The translations under genes were made by a program, and so were the position numbers. From contig NZ_CP126170.1 of the NCBI RefSeq assembly GCF_033170385.1, positions 2,070,001-2,134,000 on the forward strand: 64,000 nt of DNA, written 5' to 3'. Under the pieces are notes generated by a model that was not told where the DNA came from, did no database searches, and saw only the letters and a list, made by a program, of their open reading frames with translations. This DNA comes from Xanthomonas rydalmerensis (lineage in GTDB: Bacteria > Pseudomonadota > Gammaproteobacteria > Xanthomonadales > Xanthomonadaceae). Shown one piece after another: positions 51,425-59,671 of this stretch. Each line of letters starts with the position of its first letter. Within the stretch, counting starts at the first letter, position 1.

Positions 51425-52396
51425 ATGTCTCCCGTCATCGGCATCGACGTCGCCAAACGCAGTTTCGATGTGGCCAGCGAGCTGACCAATGGCAAGCACC
51501 GTACCAAGGCCAAGTTGTCCAACGATGCCAAGGGCTTCCAGGCCCTGCAGGCATGGCTGCAGACGCATGCGCAGCCCGATAGCTGGATCGCCATGGAGGC
51601 CACTGGCACCTACCACCAGGCACTGGCCGAGTTCCTCCACGCACGAGGCTATCGGGTGTGCGTGCTCAACCCGGCGCAGACGGCCGCGTACGCACGCAGC
51701 CAGCTCAGCCGGGTCAAGACCGATCGCAGCGATGCCAAGCTGATCGCCAGCTATGCCCTGCGTCACCGCGAGCAGTTACGCCGTTGGCACCCTGATCCGC
51801 CGGCGCTCAAGCAGCTCAAGGCACTGGTGCGCCGGCGCCAGGACTTGCAACAGATGCTGCAGATGGAGCGCAACCGGCTGGACGTCGCTCCGGCCCAGGT
51901 GAAGGACTCGATCCAGGTCCATCTGGCCGATCTGCAACATCACATCGCCCAGATCGAGCAGGCCATCGATGACCATATCGACCAGGATCCGACCTTGCGG
52001 GGGCAGCGCGAGTTACTGGTGAGCATCCAGGGCATCGCCGACACCAGTGCGGCCTTGATGCTGGCCGAGCTTGGCGATGTGAGGCGCTTTGCCGATGCCT
52101 CGGCGGTGACCGCCTTCGCCGGCCTGAATCCGTGCCTGCAGGAGTCGGGCGACCGCAAAGGCCATGTCTGCATCTCGCGCACCGGCTCGCCCCACCTGCG
52201 CGCGGGCCTGTTCATGCCGGCCCTGGTGGCCATGACCCACAACCCGGTCATCCGGGCGCTGAAACAGCGGCTAAGCGAACGCGGCAAAGCCGGCAAGCAG
52301 ATCGTGTGCGCCGCCATGCGCAAGCTCCTGCACCTCGCCTATGGCGTCCTCAAATCGGGCACCGCGTTCGACCCGAAAAGGGGCCTTGCCTGCTAG
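51425..52396 (+). CDS. IS110-family transposase (DEDD recombinase)
   Basis: 323 residues. The N-terminal RuvC-like DEDD domain has GIDVAKRSFDVA (first Asp), AMEATGTYHQALA (Glu) and VKTDRSDAKLIASYAL (two Asp). A coiled middle (QLKALVRRRQDLQQMLQMER) follows. The C-terminal Transposase_20 domain has LLVSIQGIADTSAALMLAE, FAGLNPCLQESGDRKG and ISRTGSPHLRAGL, containing the conserved Ser. The gene looks intact, so the element may be active. A GGAGG site precedes the ATG at 51425; another in-frame ATG is five codons upstream. Confidence 0.95.
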   Translation: MSPVIGIDVAKRSFDVASELTNGKHRTKAKLSNDAKGFQALQAWLQTHAQPDSWIAMEATGTYHQALAEFLHARGYRVCVLNPAQTAAYARSQLSRVKTDRSDAKLIASYALRHREQLRRWHPDPPALKQLKALVRRRQDLQQMLQMERNRLDVAPAQVKDSIQVHLADLQHHIAQIEQAIDDHIDQDPTLRGQRELLVSIQGIADTSAALMLAELGDVRRFADASAVTAFAGLNPCLQESGDRKGHVCISRTGSPHLRAGLFMPALVAMTHNPVIRALKQRLSERGKAGKQIVCAAMRKLLHLAYGVLKSGTAFDPKRGLAC

Positions 52397-52502
52397 GGGG
52401 TAAGACGGTATCTACGCTGGAATGTTCTGCTCGCTGAGCAGAGCGGAAATGGAAACTTTAGATTCCGGATGCGTGGGCTTTTTCCCGCATCCTGGCCCCC
52501 GT

Positions 52503-52567
52503 TGTAGAAGCGGCTTCAGCCGCGACGCTTTCTCGTCGGAGCGTCGCAGCTGAGGCCGTTGTTGCTG
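52503..52567. repeat. REP-like palindrome pair right of the IS element
   Basis: GTAGAAGCGGCTTCAGCCGC and an inverse GCGTCGCAGCTGAGGCCGTT flank a short spacer, ending about 65 bases before the pdxY start. Confidence 0.75.
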
Positions 52568-52633
52568 AAAGCCTCGCAACGCCACGGATGCGCGCGCCGC
52601 TGGGCGTCATTGCGCCGGCGCTACACTACGGCG

Positions 52634-53554
52634 ATGAACACTCCCGCCGACAGTTCCGCCGCCAGTCATCTCATCCATGGTCGCCGCCAGCGACCCGACG
52701 GGCCGGTGCCGGTCGACGTCATTTCCGTGCAGTCGCAACTCGTCTACGGCCACGCCGGCAACAGCGCGGCAGTGCCGCCGTTGCGCGCGCTGGGCCTGCG
52801 CGTGGCGGAGATTCCGACCACGCTGCTGAGCAATGCGCCGTTCTACGCGACCTTGCGCGGCAAGGTGCTGCCGTCGGACTGGTTCGCCGACCTGCTGCTC
52901 GGCGCCAGCGAACGCGGCCTGCCGCAACGCGCGCGCATGCTGGTGTCCGGCTACTTCGGCAGCGTCGGCAATGGCGCCGCCTTCGCCGACTGGCTCGACG
53001 CCACGCTGCCGCAGTGCCCGACGCTGCGCTACTGCCTGGACCCGGTGATCGGCGATACGCATACCGGTCCCTACGTGGAACCGGGACTGGAAGCGATCTT
53101 CGCCGAGCGCCTGTTGCCGCGTGCGTGGCTGGTGACGCCGAATGCATTCGAACTCGGCCGCCTGACCGGCATGCCGGCGCTGGCCCAGGACGAGGCGATC
53201 GCCGCGGCGCGCGTGTTGCTGGCGCGCGGCCCGCAGTGGGTGCTCGCCCACAGCGTCGGCGGCGATGCCGGGCAACTGGTGACGCTGGCGGTGAGCCGCG
53301 AGGCGGTCTATCGCTGGTGCTCGCCGCTGCTGCCGGTGGACGTGGCCGGCACCGGCGATGTGCTGATGGCGCTGCTGGTGGCGTTCCTGCTGCGCGGCGA
53401 CAGTTTCGAAGCGGCGATCGGCCGCGCCATCGCCGGCGTGCATGCGGCGCTGGAGGCGACCCTGGCCGCGGATGTGGAAGAACTGGACGTGCTGGCAGCG
53501 GCGCCGGCCGCGCTGGCGACGCCGCTGCGCTTCGTCGCCGAGCGCCTGGCGTGA
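52634..53554 (+). CDS. pdxY: Pyridoxal kinase PdxY
   Basis: 306 residues of ribokinase fold. It opens VDVISVQSQLVYGHAGNSAA, the vitamin-B6 kinase signature. It continues with VSGYFGS, LDPVIGDTHTGPYV and VTPNAFELGRLTG, and has the catalytic DVAGTGDVLMALLVAFLL near residues 235-252, which includes the anion-hole GTGD and base Asp. It phosphorylates pyridoxal to PLP in salvage. The ATG at 52634 is the best start; about 17 residues precede the conserved core. The next gene overlaps its stop by four bases (GTGA), so the two are cotranslated. Confidence 0.93.
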   Translation: MNTPADSSAASHLIHGRRQRPDGPVPVDVISVQSQLVYGHAGNSAAVPPLRALGLRVAEIPTTLLSNAPFYATLRGKVLPSDWFADLLLGASERGLPQRARMLVSGYFGSVGNGAAFADWLDATLPQCPTLRYCLDPVIGDTHTGPYVEPGLEAIFAERLLPRAWLVTPNAFELGRLTGMPALAQDEAIAAARVLLARGPQWVLAHSVGGDAGQLVTLAVSREAVYRWCSPLLPVDVAGTGDVLMALLVAFLLRGDSFEAAIGRAIAGVHAALEATLAADVEELDVLAAAPAALATPLRFVAERLA

Positions 53555-54663
53555 GTCTGCGCCCGGTCGTCGGCATCGTCGGCAGTGCCGGCGCCTATGG
53601 CCGCTGGCTAAGCCGCTTCTTCCGCGAGCGCATGCAGTTGGAGGTGATCGGCCACGACCCGGCAGACCCGCAGTCGCTGGCGCCGGAGGCGCTGCTGCAA
53701 CAGGCGCAGGTGCTGATCTTCTCCGCCCCGATCCGGCACACGCCGGCGCTGATCGGCGAGTACGTGCAGCGCGCCGGCGGCCGCGAACGCGGCCAGCTGT
53801 GGCTGGACGTCACCTCGGTCAAGGCCGCGCCGGTGGCGGCGATGCTGGCCTCGCAGGCGGAAGTGGCCGGGCTGCATCCGATGACGGCGCCGCCGAAGTC
53901 GCCCACGCTCAAGGGCCGCGTGCTGGTCGTCTGCGAGGCGCGGGTGGCGCAGTGGCAGCCCTGGCTGCAGCGCATGTGCACGGCGCTGGAAGGCGAGTGC
54001 GTGCGCACCACGCCCGAGCACCACGACCGGGTGATGGCGCTGGTGCAGGCGATGGTCCATGCCACGCACCTGGCCCAGGCCGGCGTGCTGCGCGAGCATG
54101 CGCCAGCGTTGGGGCCGTTGCAGGCCTTGCTGCCATACCGCTCGGCCTCGTTCGAACTGGACACCGCGATCATCGCGCGCATCCTGGCCCTGAATCCTGC
54201 CATCTACGAAGACATTCAGTTCGGCAATCCGCATGTCGGTAGCGTGCTCGATGGACTGATCGCGCAGCTGTCGCGGCTGCGCGACCAGGTCGGCCGCGGC
54301 GACGATGCGGCACGTGCGCAGTTCCGCGCGGAGTTCCTCGACGCCAACCGCCAGGCGCTGGGTGAGGCGGCGATCGCCCAGGGCAACTACAGCTACGAGC
54401 GGGTGGGATACCTGCTGGCCGATCTGACCGAGCAGATGACGCTCAGCGTGTATCTGCCCGAGGACCGCGCCGGCTCGCTGCGCGCGCTGTTGCACGTGTT
54501 CGAACGCCATGGCGTCAACCTGGCCTCGATCCATTCTTCGCGCACGCAGGCGGGCGAACTGCATTTCCGGCTCGGCTTCGATCCGGGCAGCGACGCTGCG
54601 GCAGTGCGTGCCGCTGCGGCGGAAATCGATGCCAGCGGGATTGGGCGGGTGCTGGTGGGTTGA
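53551..54663 (+). CDS. Prephenate dehydrogenase (TyrA-type) with C-terminal ACT domain
   Basis: 370 residues from the GTG at 53551. The NAD-binding domain is RPVVGIVGSAGAYGRWLSRF (GxxGxxG variant), then VLIFSAPIRHTPALI, LDVTSVKAAPVAAM and AGLHPMTAPPKSPTLKG with the catalytic His. The helical dimer domain includes MALVQAMVHATHLAQAGVL. The C-terminal part (residues about 295-370) is an ACT domain (LSVYLPEDRAGSLRALLHVF, GVNLASIHSSRTQAG), expected to bind Tyr or Phe. It makes 4-hydroxyphenylpyruvate in tyrosine synthesis. It is translationally coupled to pdxY, an unexpected pairing, though tyrosine transamination needs PLP. Confidence 0.9.
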   Translation: MSLRPVVGIVGSAGAYGRWLSRFFRERMQLEVIGHDPADPQSLAPEALLQQAQVLIFSAPIRHTPALIGEYVQRAGGRERGQLWLDVTSVKAAPVAAMLASQAEVAGLHPMTAPPKSPTLKGRVLVVCEARVAQWQPWLQRMCTALEGECVRTTPEHHDRVMALVQAMVHATHLAQAGVLREHAPALGPLQALLPYRSASFELDTAIIARILALNPAIYEDIQFGNPHVGSVLDGLIAQLSRLRDQVGRGDDAARAQFRAEFLDANRQALGEAAIAQGNYSYERVGYLLADLTEQMTLSVYLPEDRAGSLRALLHVFERHGVNLASIHSSRTQAGELHFRLGFDPGSDAAAVRAAAAEIDASGIGRVLVG

Positions 54664-54704
54664 GTTGCGCGGTGATTGTCGATTGCGCGATTTCTCGGGT
54701 TCAT

Positions 54705-54778
54705 GGTCGCGGCTGAAGCCGCTCCTACAAGGACCCAACGACCTCTACGCTGCCGTAGGAGCGGCTTCAGCCGCGACC
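54705..54778. repeat. REP-like pair: perfect 24-bp inverted copies
   Basis: GGTCGCGGCTGAAGCCGCTC at 54705 and its exact reverse complement ending at 54778 are separated by about 26 bases. Each copy is itself palindromic (GCGGCTGAAGCCGC). It is the best-preserved pair in the window. Confidence 0.88.
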
Positions 54779-54831
54779 GTGCAGCCTGAACCACGTGGGA
54801 TCACCCGACGGACGACCCCACCCCGAAATCC

Positions 54832-54875
54832 ATCCACAGCGCATGTGGATGGTCACGGCGCAAACGTGTGGATAA
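54832..54875. promoter_or_regulatory. Cluster of DnaA-box-like motifs
   Basis: ATCCACA (54832-54838) and TGTGGAT (54844-54850) form a perfect inverted repeat, and an exact DnaA box, TGTGGATAA, lies at 54867-54875. The rest of the 335-base gap holds the REP pair and no gene. Confidence 0.45.
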
Positions 54876-54998
54876 CTGTCGGCGCGCCTTGCGTAGCGGG
54901 CCTGTCAAGTCACCTGGCGAAAAAATGACCAGCGCATCGCCAGCGCCCCGAACGCCAGAGGCGATGACGGGGCGCGACCACAGCGCGAGGCCGTAACG

Positions 54999-55211
54999 CT
55001 AGACTGCAGTCAAGGTCAGTTCGCCGCCGGTGGTGACGAACTGCTGGCCGCGGCGGATCAGCTTGCGGCCATCGGCCAATTCGTAGCGCAGTCCGCTGTC
55101 GGCGTGCGGGTCGTGCTGCGCCTGCTGCTGGCGCGGCGCATCGTCCTGGAACTCAGTGATCAGATAGGCCTCGCCGTCGGGACCGAGGGCAGGCAATTGG
55201 CGAAAGGACAT
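54999..55211 (-). CDS. Small hypothetical protein
   Basis: 70 residues from the ATG at 55211, which has a strong AGGAGG site six bases upstream; this decides the start against an ATG further upstream. Visible segments are FRQLPALGPDGEAYLITEFQ, a Gln/Asp-rich linker (APRQQQAQHDPHAD), and GLRYELADGRKLIRRGQQF with FVTTGGELTL, a short strand-rich end. It looks like a small cytosolic beta protein, and I do not recognise the family. Monocistronic. Confidence 0.7.
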   Translation of the reverse strand: MSFRQLPALGPDGEAYLITEFQDDAPRQQQAQHDPHADSGLRYELADGRKLIRRGQQFVTTGGELTLTAV

Positions 55212-55329
55212 CGGGAGCCTCCTGTCGAACGCTGCATCGAATGCGGGACGCTGCAGCGGTGGCCGCGACACGCGCGGACCGCAGCAGACGCGGCTCGACC
55301 GTAGTCCCGCCGCCGTTAGCGCGGCGTGC

Positions 55330-57096
55330 TCAGTCGATGAACTGCAGGCGAGCGAGTTCCGCGTATAGCCCGTCCTGCGCCAGCAGCTCGGCGTGGGTGC
55401 CCTGGGCGACGATGCGGCCGTGATCCATCACCACGATGCGGTCGGCCTTGAGCACGGTGGCCAGGCGGTGCGCGATCACCAGGGTGGTGCGTCCGGCCAT
55501 CAGCCGCTCCAGCGCATGCTGCACGGCATTTTCGCTCTGCGCGTCCAGGGCGCTGGTGGCTTCGTCCAGCAGCAGGATCGGCGCGTCCTTGAGCAGGGCG
55601 CGGGCGATGGCGATGCGCTGCTGCTGGCCGCCGGACAGGCGTGCGCCGCGCTCGCCCAGTTCGCTGGCGTAGCCGTCGGGCAACTGTCGCAGGAACGCAT
55701 CGGCTTCGGCCGCGCGCGCCGCGGCCTCGACCTCGGCCTCGCTGGCCTCGAGCCGGCCGTAGCGGATGTTGTCGGCGGCGCTGGCGGCGAACAGGGTCGG
55801 GTGCTGCGGCACCAGCCCGATCGCCTCGCGCAGCTGCGATGGATCCAATGTGCGCAGGTCGCGGCCGTCCACCTGCACGCTGCCCGATTGCGGATCGTGG
55901 AAGCGCATCAGCAGCGCCAGCACCGTGCTCTTGCCGGCGCCGGAGGGGCCGACCAGCGCCACGCTCTCGCCGGGTCGCACGTGCAGATCGAAGCCGTCCA
56001 GCGCCGGGTGGTCTGGGCGCTGCGGATAGCGGAAGCTGACGTTGTCGAAGCGCACCTCGCCGCGCAGCGGCTGCGGCAGCGCAAGCGGCTGCGCCGGCGC
56101 GACGATTTCGGGGCGTTCCTGAAACAGTTCGGCGATGCGGCCCATGCCGCCGGCCGCGCGCTGCAGGTCGTTCCAGACTTCGGCCAGCGAGGCGACCGAG
56201 CCGCCGCCGAACATGGCGTACAGCACGAACTGGCCGAGCGCGCCGGCGCTGAGTTCGCCGGCGGCCACTTCGTGCGCGCCCGACCACAGCACCAGCACGA
56301 TGGCGCCGAAGATCAGCACGATCGCGGCGGCGGTGATCACTGCCTGCGCGCCGACCCGGCGCCGCGCCACCGCCACGGTCTGCGCCAGCGCCTCGCCGAA
56401 GCGGCCGCGTTCGTACCTTTCGCGCGCATACGCCTGCACCGTGCGCACCGCGCCCAGGGTCTCGGCGGCCAGGGTGTTGGCGTCGGCGACGCGGTCCTGG
56501 CTGGCGCGCGAGATCTTCTGCAGCCGCCGCGCGCCGAGCACGATCGGCAGGACCGCCAGCGGGATGCCGAGCAGGGTATAGGCGGCCAGATGCGGGCTGG
56601 TGACGCACAGCATCACCACGCTGCCGATCGCCGTGACCGTGCTGCGCAACGCCACCGACATGGTGCTGCCGATCACCCCGCGCAGCAGTTCGCTGTCGGC
56701 GGACAGGCGCGAGACCAGTTCGCCGCTGCGGTTGCGGTCGTGGAAGCCGGCATGCAGGCCGATCAGATGCGTGTACAGGCGTTCGCGCAGATCGGCGACC
56801 ACCTTCTCGCCGAGCAGCGACACGAAGTAGAAGCGCGTGGCGGTGGCCACCGCCAGCACCAGCGCGACCGCGAACAGCAGGGCGAAGGATTGATTGATGC
56901 GGCTGCTGTCGCTGAAGCCGTGGTCGATCATCTGTCGCACCGCCACCGGCAGGCTCAGCGTGGCGCTGGAGGAGATCGCCAGCGCCACCAGCCAGGCGAC
57001 GAGCAGGCCGCGCCGACGACGCACGAACGGCCACAGGGTGCGCAGGCTGCCGAGTCTGCGCAGCGACTTGGCCTGGTCGGCCGACGGGGTGTTCAT
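55330..57096 (-). CDS. ABC transporter, fused permease-ATPase (ABCB/MsbA-like exporter)
   Basis: 588 residues. Six membrane helices lie in residues about 25-310. The ATPase domain follows: Walker A ALVGPSGAGKSTVLALL near 375, Q-loop GLVPQHPTLFAASAADNIRY, signature LSGGQQQRIAIARALL, Walker B PILLLDEATSALD and H-loop VIAHRLATVL. It works as a homodimeric exporter. The substrate is unknown; true MsbA is usually clustered with lpxK, which is not here. It overlaps the upstream YigZ gene by four bases (ATGA). Confidence 0.93.
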   Translation of the reverse strand: MNTPSADQAKSLRRLGSLRTLWPFVRRRRGLLVAWLVALAISSSATLSLPVAVRQMIDHGFSDSSRINQSFALLFAVALVLAVATATRFYFVSLLGEKVVADLRERLYTHLIGLHAGFHDRNRSGELVSRLSADSELLRGVIGSTMSVALRSTVTAIGSVVMLCVTSPHLAAYTLLGIPLAVLPIVLGARRLQKISRASQDRVADANTLAAETLGAVRTVQAYARERYERGRFGEALAQTVAVARRRVGAQAVITAAAIVLIFGAIVLVLWSGAHEVAAGELSAGALGQFVLYAMFGGGSVASLAEVWNDLQRAAGGMGRIAELFQERPEIVAPAQPLALPQPLRGEVRFDNVSFRYPQRPDHPALDGFDLHVRPGESVALVGPSGAGKSTVLALLMRFHDPQSGSVQVDGRDLRTLDPSQLREAIGLVPQHPTLFAASAADNIRYGRLEASEAEVEAAARAAEADAFLRQLPDGYASELGERGARLSGGQQQRIAIARALLKDAPILLLDEATSALDAQSENAVQHALERLMAGRTTLVIAHRLATVLKADRIVVMDHGRIVAQGTHAELLAQDGLYAELARLQFID

Positions 57097-57695
57097 GCGG
57101 GGGCGGGTTCCGAACAGCGGACACGATTGCGAGTGGCGTCGCGCAGGCGGGTTTTCAAGGCGTCCACGCGATCGCTGGGCAGGCGCAGGCGCAGTTCGGC
57201 GCCGCCGGCATCGAAGCGTTCATCGAGTTTCTCCGCGGCGCAGGCGCTGAGCGCGGCATGCACCGCGCCCAGGTCGTCGAAGCCGCAGTGTAGGGTGAGC
57301 AGGCTCAAGGCCAGCAGCGGTTGCCGCGGCGCCAGCCGCAGGCATTCTGCGGCGCTGCCGCCGTAGGCGCGGACCAGGCCGCCGGCGCCGAGCTTGATGC
57401 CGCCGTACCAGCGTGTGACCACCACCACCACGCGGTCGAAGCCCTGACCGTCGATCGCCGCCAGGATCGGGCGGCCGGCGGTGCCGGCGGGCTCGCCGTC
57501 GTCGCTGGAGCGGTACTCGTCGCCATGGCGGTAGGCCCAGCAATTGTGGGTGGCGTCGGCCACCGTCACCTGTTGCAGGAACGCCAGGGCCGCACCGGCG
57601 TCGGCGATCGGTGCGGCGTGGGCCAGGAAGCGGCTGTGCTTGATCTCCACGCTGTGGCTGACGGGGTGCGGGAGCGTATCGGGCATCGGCGGCAT
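57093..57695 (-). CDS. YigZ/IMPACT-family protein
   Basis: 200 residues. The family core is IKHSRFLAHAAPI, THNCWAYRHGDEYRSSDDGE, PAGTAGRPIL and VVVVTRWYGGIKLGAGGLVR. The C-terminal ferredoxin-like DUF1949-type part ends the protein. The function in bacteria is uncertain; the family is linked to translation control in eukaryotes and to nucleic-acid binding by its EF-G-like fold. A second Met three codons in is a possible start. The gene is coupled to the ABC exporter gene behind it. Confidence 0.92.
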   Translation of the reverse strand: MPPMPDTLPHPVSHSVEIKHSRFLAHAAPIADAGAALAFLQQVTVADATHNCWAYRHGDEYRSSDDGEPAGTAGRPILAAIDGQGFDRVVVVVTRWYGGIKLGAGGLVRAYGGSAAECLRLAPRQPLLALSLLTLHCGFDDLGAVHAALSACAAEKLDERFDAGGAELRLRLPSDRVDALKTRLRDATRNRVRCSEPAPA

Positions 57696-57746
57696 TGTAG
57701 ACGAGACGCGACGCCGGCCTGCTGCGCAAGCGCCGCACCACGCCGC

Positions 57747-58904
57747 TCAGTCGTGCAACAGCGTGCGCAGGTCGGCGGGCACCGCGCGCTGCGGGTGTGT
57801 GCGCTGGAAGCGCAGCAGGCTGGCACGGGCGGCGTCCAGTTCGCCGCTGTCGCGGCGCTCGCGGATCCGCTGCAGCCAGCGGCGTGGCGACAGCTGCGCG
57901 TCTGCCTCCACTGCCACCTCCACTGTGGCTGCGGCGGGCAGGGGCTGCGGCAACGCGGCAGCGGGCGCAGCAGGCGACGTCGATGGGCGCAGCGAGAGGG
58001 CATCTGACGATTCGGCCGCACTGGCCTGCGGGCGCGCGGAGTTCGCCAGCTTGGCCTGGCGGGCGTTGTCGCTGGGTGCGCTGCGGGCCAAGCTGTCCTG
58101 CGCCATTGTCGCGCGCGCCGGTGCGCGCAAGGTCTTCGCGGCAGGGACGGCTTGCTGTTCGGTAGCCGGTTCCGGAGACGACTCGCTGCTGTCGGCTGCG
58201 ATTGCCGGCGGCGGTGGGGCCGGGGCCGGCGGCGCCGCGGGCGTCACCACGGCCGCTGGTGCGGGAGGCGTCATGCTCTGCGCGGGCGTCGGCTTGTGCG
58301 CCTGCGCCTGCGGTGCACGCTCCGGCAGTGGTGCGGCAGGTGCCTCCGTGGCCATACGCACCGAGGCCGCAGGGGCGGGCGCTGCTGTCTCGGAGGCCGC
58401 CGGCGCGTCGGTGGCCGGCGCCTGCTGCTCTGAGGAAGGTGCCGGCGATGCGACGGGCGCAGGCCTGGCGTCGGTGGCGGGAGCGGCTGCCGGGGCAGGC
58501 GCAGGCACCGCTGCCGGTGCGGGTGCCGGCACGGAGGACGCAGGCGGGCGCCCGCGCCAGGCGATGCCCGCCACCAGCACCAGCGAGGCAGCCAGGCCGA
58601 GCCAGGTCGGCCAGCGCGAGCGCGCTGCGGCGCGCGGCGCGGGGGGCGGCGCTGTGGGGAGAGAGGTCGTTGCCGGCGCTGGTGCCGGTATCGGCGTGGG
58701 CGTCGCCGCGGCGGTCTGCGCCCGAGCCCTTTCCGCAGCGCTGCTGGGATATTCCGCGATCTCGTTGGCACCCGGCGCGACCGCCGCGCGCGCGGCGGCC
58801 AGGATCGCCGCATCCAGCGCCGGCGGCGGCAGCGCCTGCCGGCCCAGGCGCAAGTGTTCGGCGAGCGCGCGCTCTTCCGGGGTCAGCGGTTCGTCGGCAC
58901 TCAT
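57747..58904 (-). CDS. Putative anti-sigma factor, Pro/Ala-rich, single-pass membrane protein
   Basis: 385 residues. Residues 1-60 are a short helical N-terminus (LTPEERALAEHLRLGRQALP). A single membrane helix is at about 98-116 (WPTWLGLAASLVLVAGIAW). Then comes a very long low-complexity Pro/Ala region (residues about 118-320). The C-terminal helical unit (RRWLQRIRERRDSGELDAAR) is conserved in similar proteins. It overlaps the sigma-factor gene by four bases and lies downstream of it, the standard position of an anti-sigma gene. No zinc anti-sigma HxxxCxxC motif is present, so the role is inferred from context. Confidence 0.72.
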   Translation of the reverse strand: MSADEPLTPEERALAEHLRLGRQALPPPALDAAILAAARAAVAPGANEIAEYPSSAAERARAQTAAATPTPIPAPAPATTSLPTAPPPAPRAAARSRWPTWLGLAASLVLVAGIAWRGRPPASSVPAPAPAAVPAPAPAAAPATDARPAPVASPAPSSEQQAPATDAPAASETAAPAPAASVRMATEAPAAPLPERAPQAQAHKPTPAQSMTPPAPAAVVTPAAPPAPAPPPPAIAADSSESSPEPATEQQAVPAAKTLRAPARATMAQDSLARSAPSDNARQAKLANSARPQASAAESSDALSLRPSTSPAAPAAALPQPLPAAATVEVAVEADAQLSPRRWLQRIRERRDSGELDAARASLLRFQRTHPQRAVPADLRTLLHD

Positions 58905-59563
58905 CCGCCCAACCTCGCGCGCAGTTTGTCCATCGCATAACGCAGCCGCGACTTGACCGTCTCGCGGCCGACACCGGTGATCTGCCCGATCTCGTCCAGG
59001 CTCAATTCCTGCTCCAGGCGCAGCAGCAGCACGTCGCGTTGCTCCTCGGGAAGCGCATCCAGGGCCAGTTGCAGTTGGCGCCGTTGTTCGAAGGCCGACA
59101 ATTGCCGCTCCGGGGTGTCGGGGTCCTGCACGCGGGCCGTGCGCAGGTCGGCGTCGGCCGGTGCCGGCGGACGATGCCTAGCCGCGCGCCAATGGTCGCC
59201 GAGCCGATTGTGGGCGATGCGCAGCAGCCAAGTGGTGAACGCGGCCTGCGGCTGCCAGTCCAGGCGTGCGGCGATCACCCGCTGCCACACGTCCTGGAAC
59301 AGTTCTTCGGCCAGCGCACGGTCGCGCAGCTGCCGCAGCAGGTATTGGTACAGGCGGCCGCGGTGACGCAGGTACAAGGTCTCGAACGCACGCGCGTCGC
59401 CGGCCGCGTAGGCCAGCATCAGGGCTTCGTCGCTCGCTTCGACCGGGGCGTCCACGGCGGCAAGCCTAAGCGTTCCCCGGGCCGGCGCATAGTCGGGAGG
59501 CGGGAGCCGCAACGCGGGCGGCGATGGCGGAAGTTCGGGCAACATCTGTAGACAAACGCCCAT
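58901..59563 (-). CDS. ECF-type RNA polymerase sigma factor
   Basis: About 220 residues from the ATG at 59563 (a second ATG at 59545 would give 214). Region 2 is DARAFETLYLRHRGRLYQYL followed by ALAEELFQDVWQRVI. Region 4 is LDALPEEQRDVLLLRLEQEL and the helix-turn-helix SLDEIGQITGVGRETVKSRL. Region 3 is missing, as in ECF factors. The 40-residue Pro-rich lead is unusual. It directs RNA polymerase to a stress regulon. It forms an operon with the anti-sigma-like gene behind it and is divergent from the large c-di-GMP gene across about 70-110 bases. The frame stays open far upstream, antisense to that gene, with no protein character. Confidence 0.92.
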   Translation of the reverse strand: MGVCLQMLPELPPSPPALRLPPPDYAPARGTLRLAAVDAPVEASDEALMLAYAAGDARAFETLYLRHRGRLYQYLLRQLRDRALAEELFQDVWQRVIAARLDWQPQAAFTTWLLRIAHNRLGDHWRAARHRPPAPADADLRTARVQDPDTPERQLSAFEQRRQLQLALDALPEEQRDVLLLRLEQELSLDEIGQITGVGRETVKSRLRYAMDKLRARLGG

Positions 59564-59671
59564 CTCGCCACTTCGGGGTCGAGCGGGCGTCGATCGGCGC
59601 ATGCAACGGGTATGCTGATGTGAAGGGCGAGCGTGGAGCAGTTCCGGGGGGCCCTGCAGGAGTTGTCGTCG

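Larger units (their letters stand above)
51186..52495 (+). mobile_element. IS110-family insertion sequence (ends approximate)
   Basis: A single transposase gene with about 240 non-coding bases on its left and 100 on its right, flanked on both sides by REP-like palindromes. IS110 elements usually lack terminal inverted repeats and target-site duplications, so the exact ends cannot be fixed by eye; the limits given are the inner edges of the flanking repeats. A hairpin GGATGCG...GCATCC near 52468-52493 is close to the right limit. Confidence 0.6.

Noticed and set aside
54832..54875. Chromosomal replication origin
   Set aside because: Only one exact DnaA box and no dnaA, dnaN, gyrB or AT-rich unwinding region nearby.
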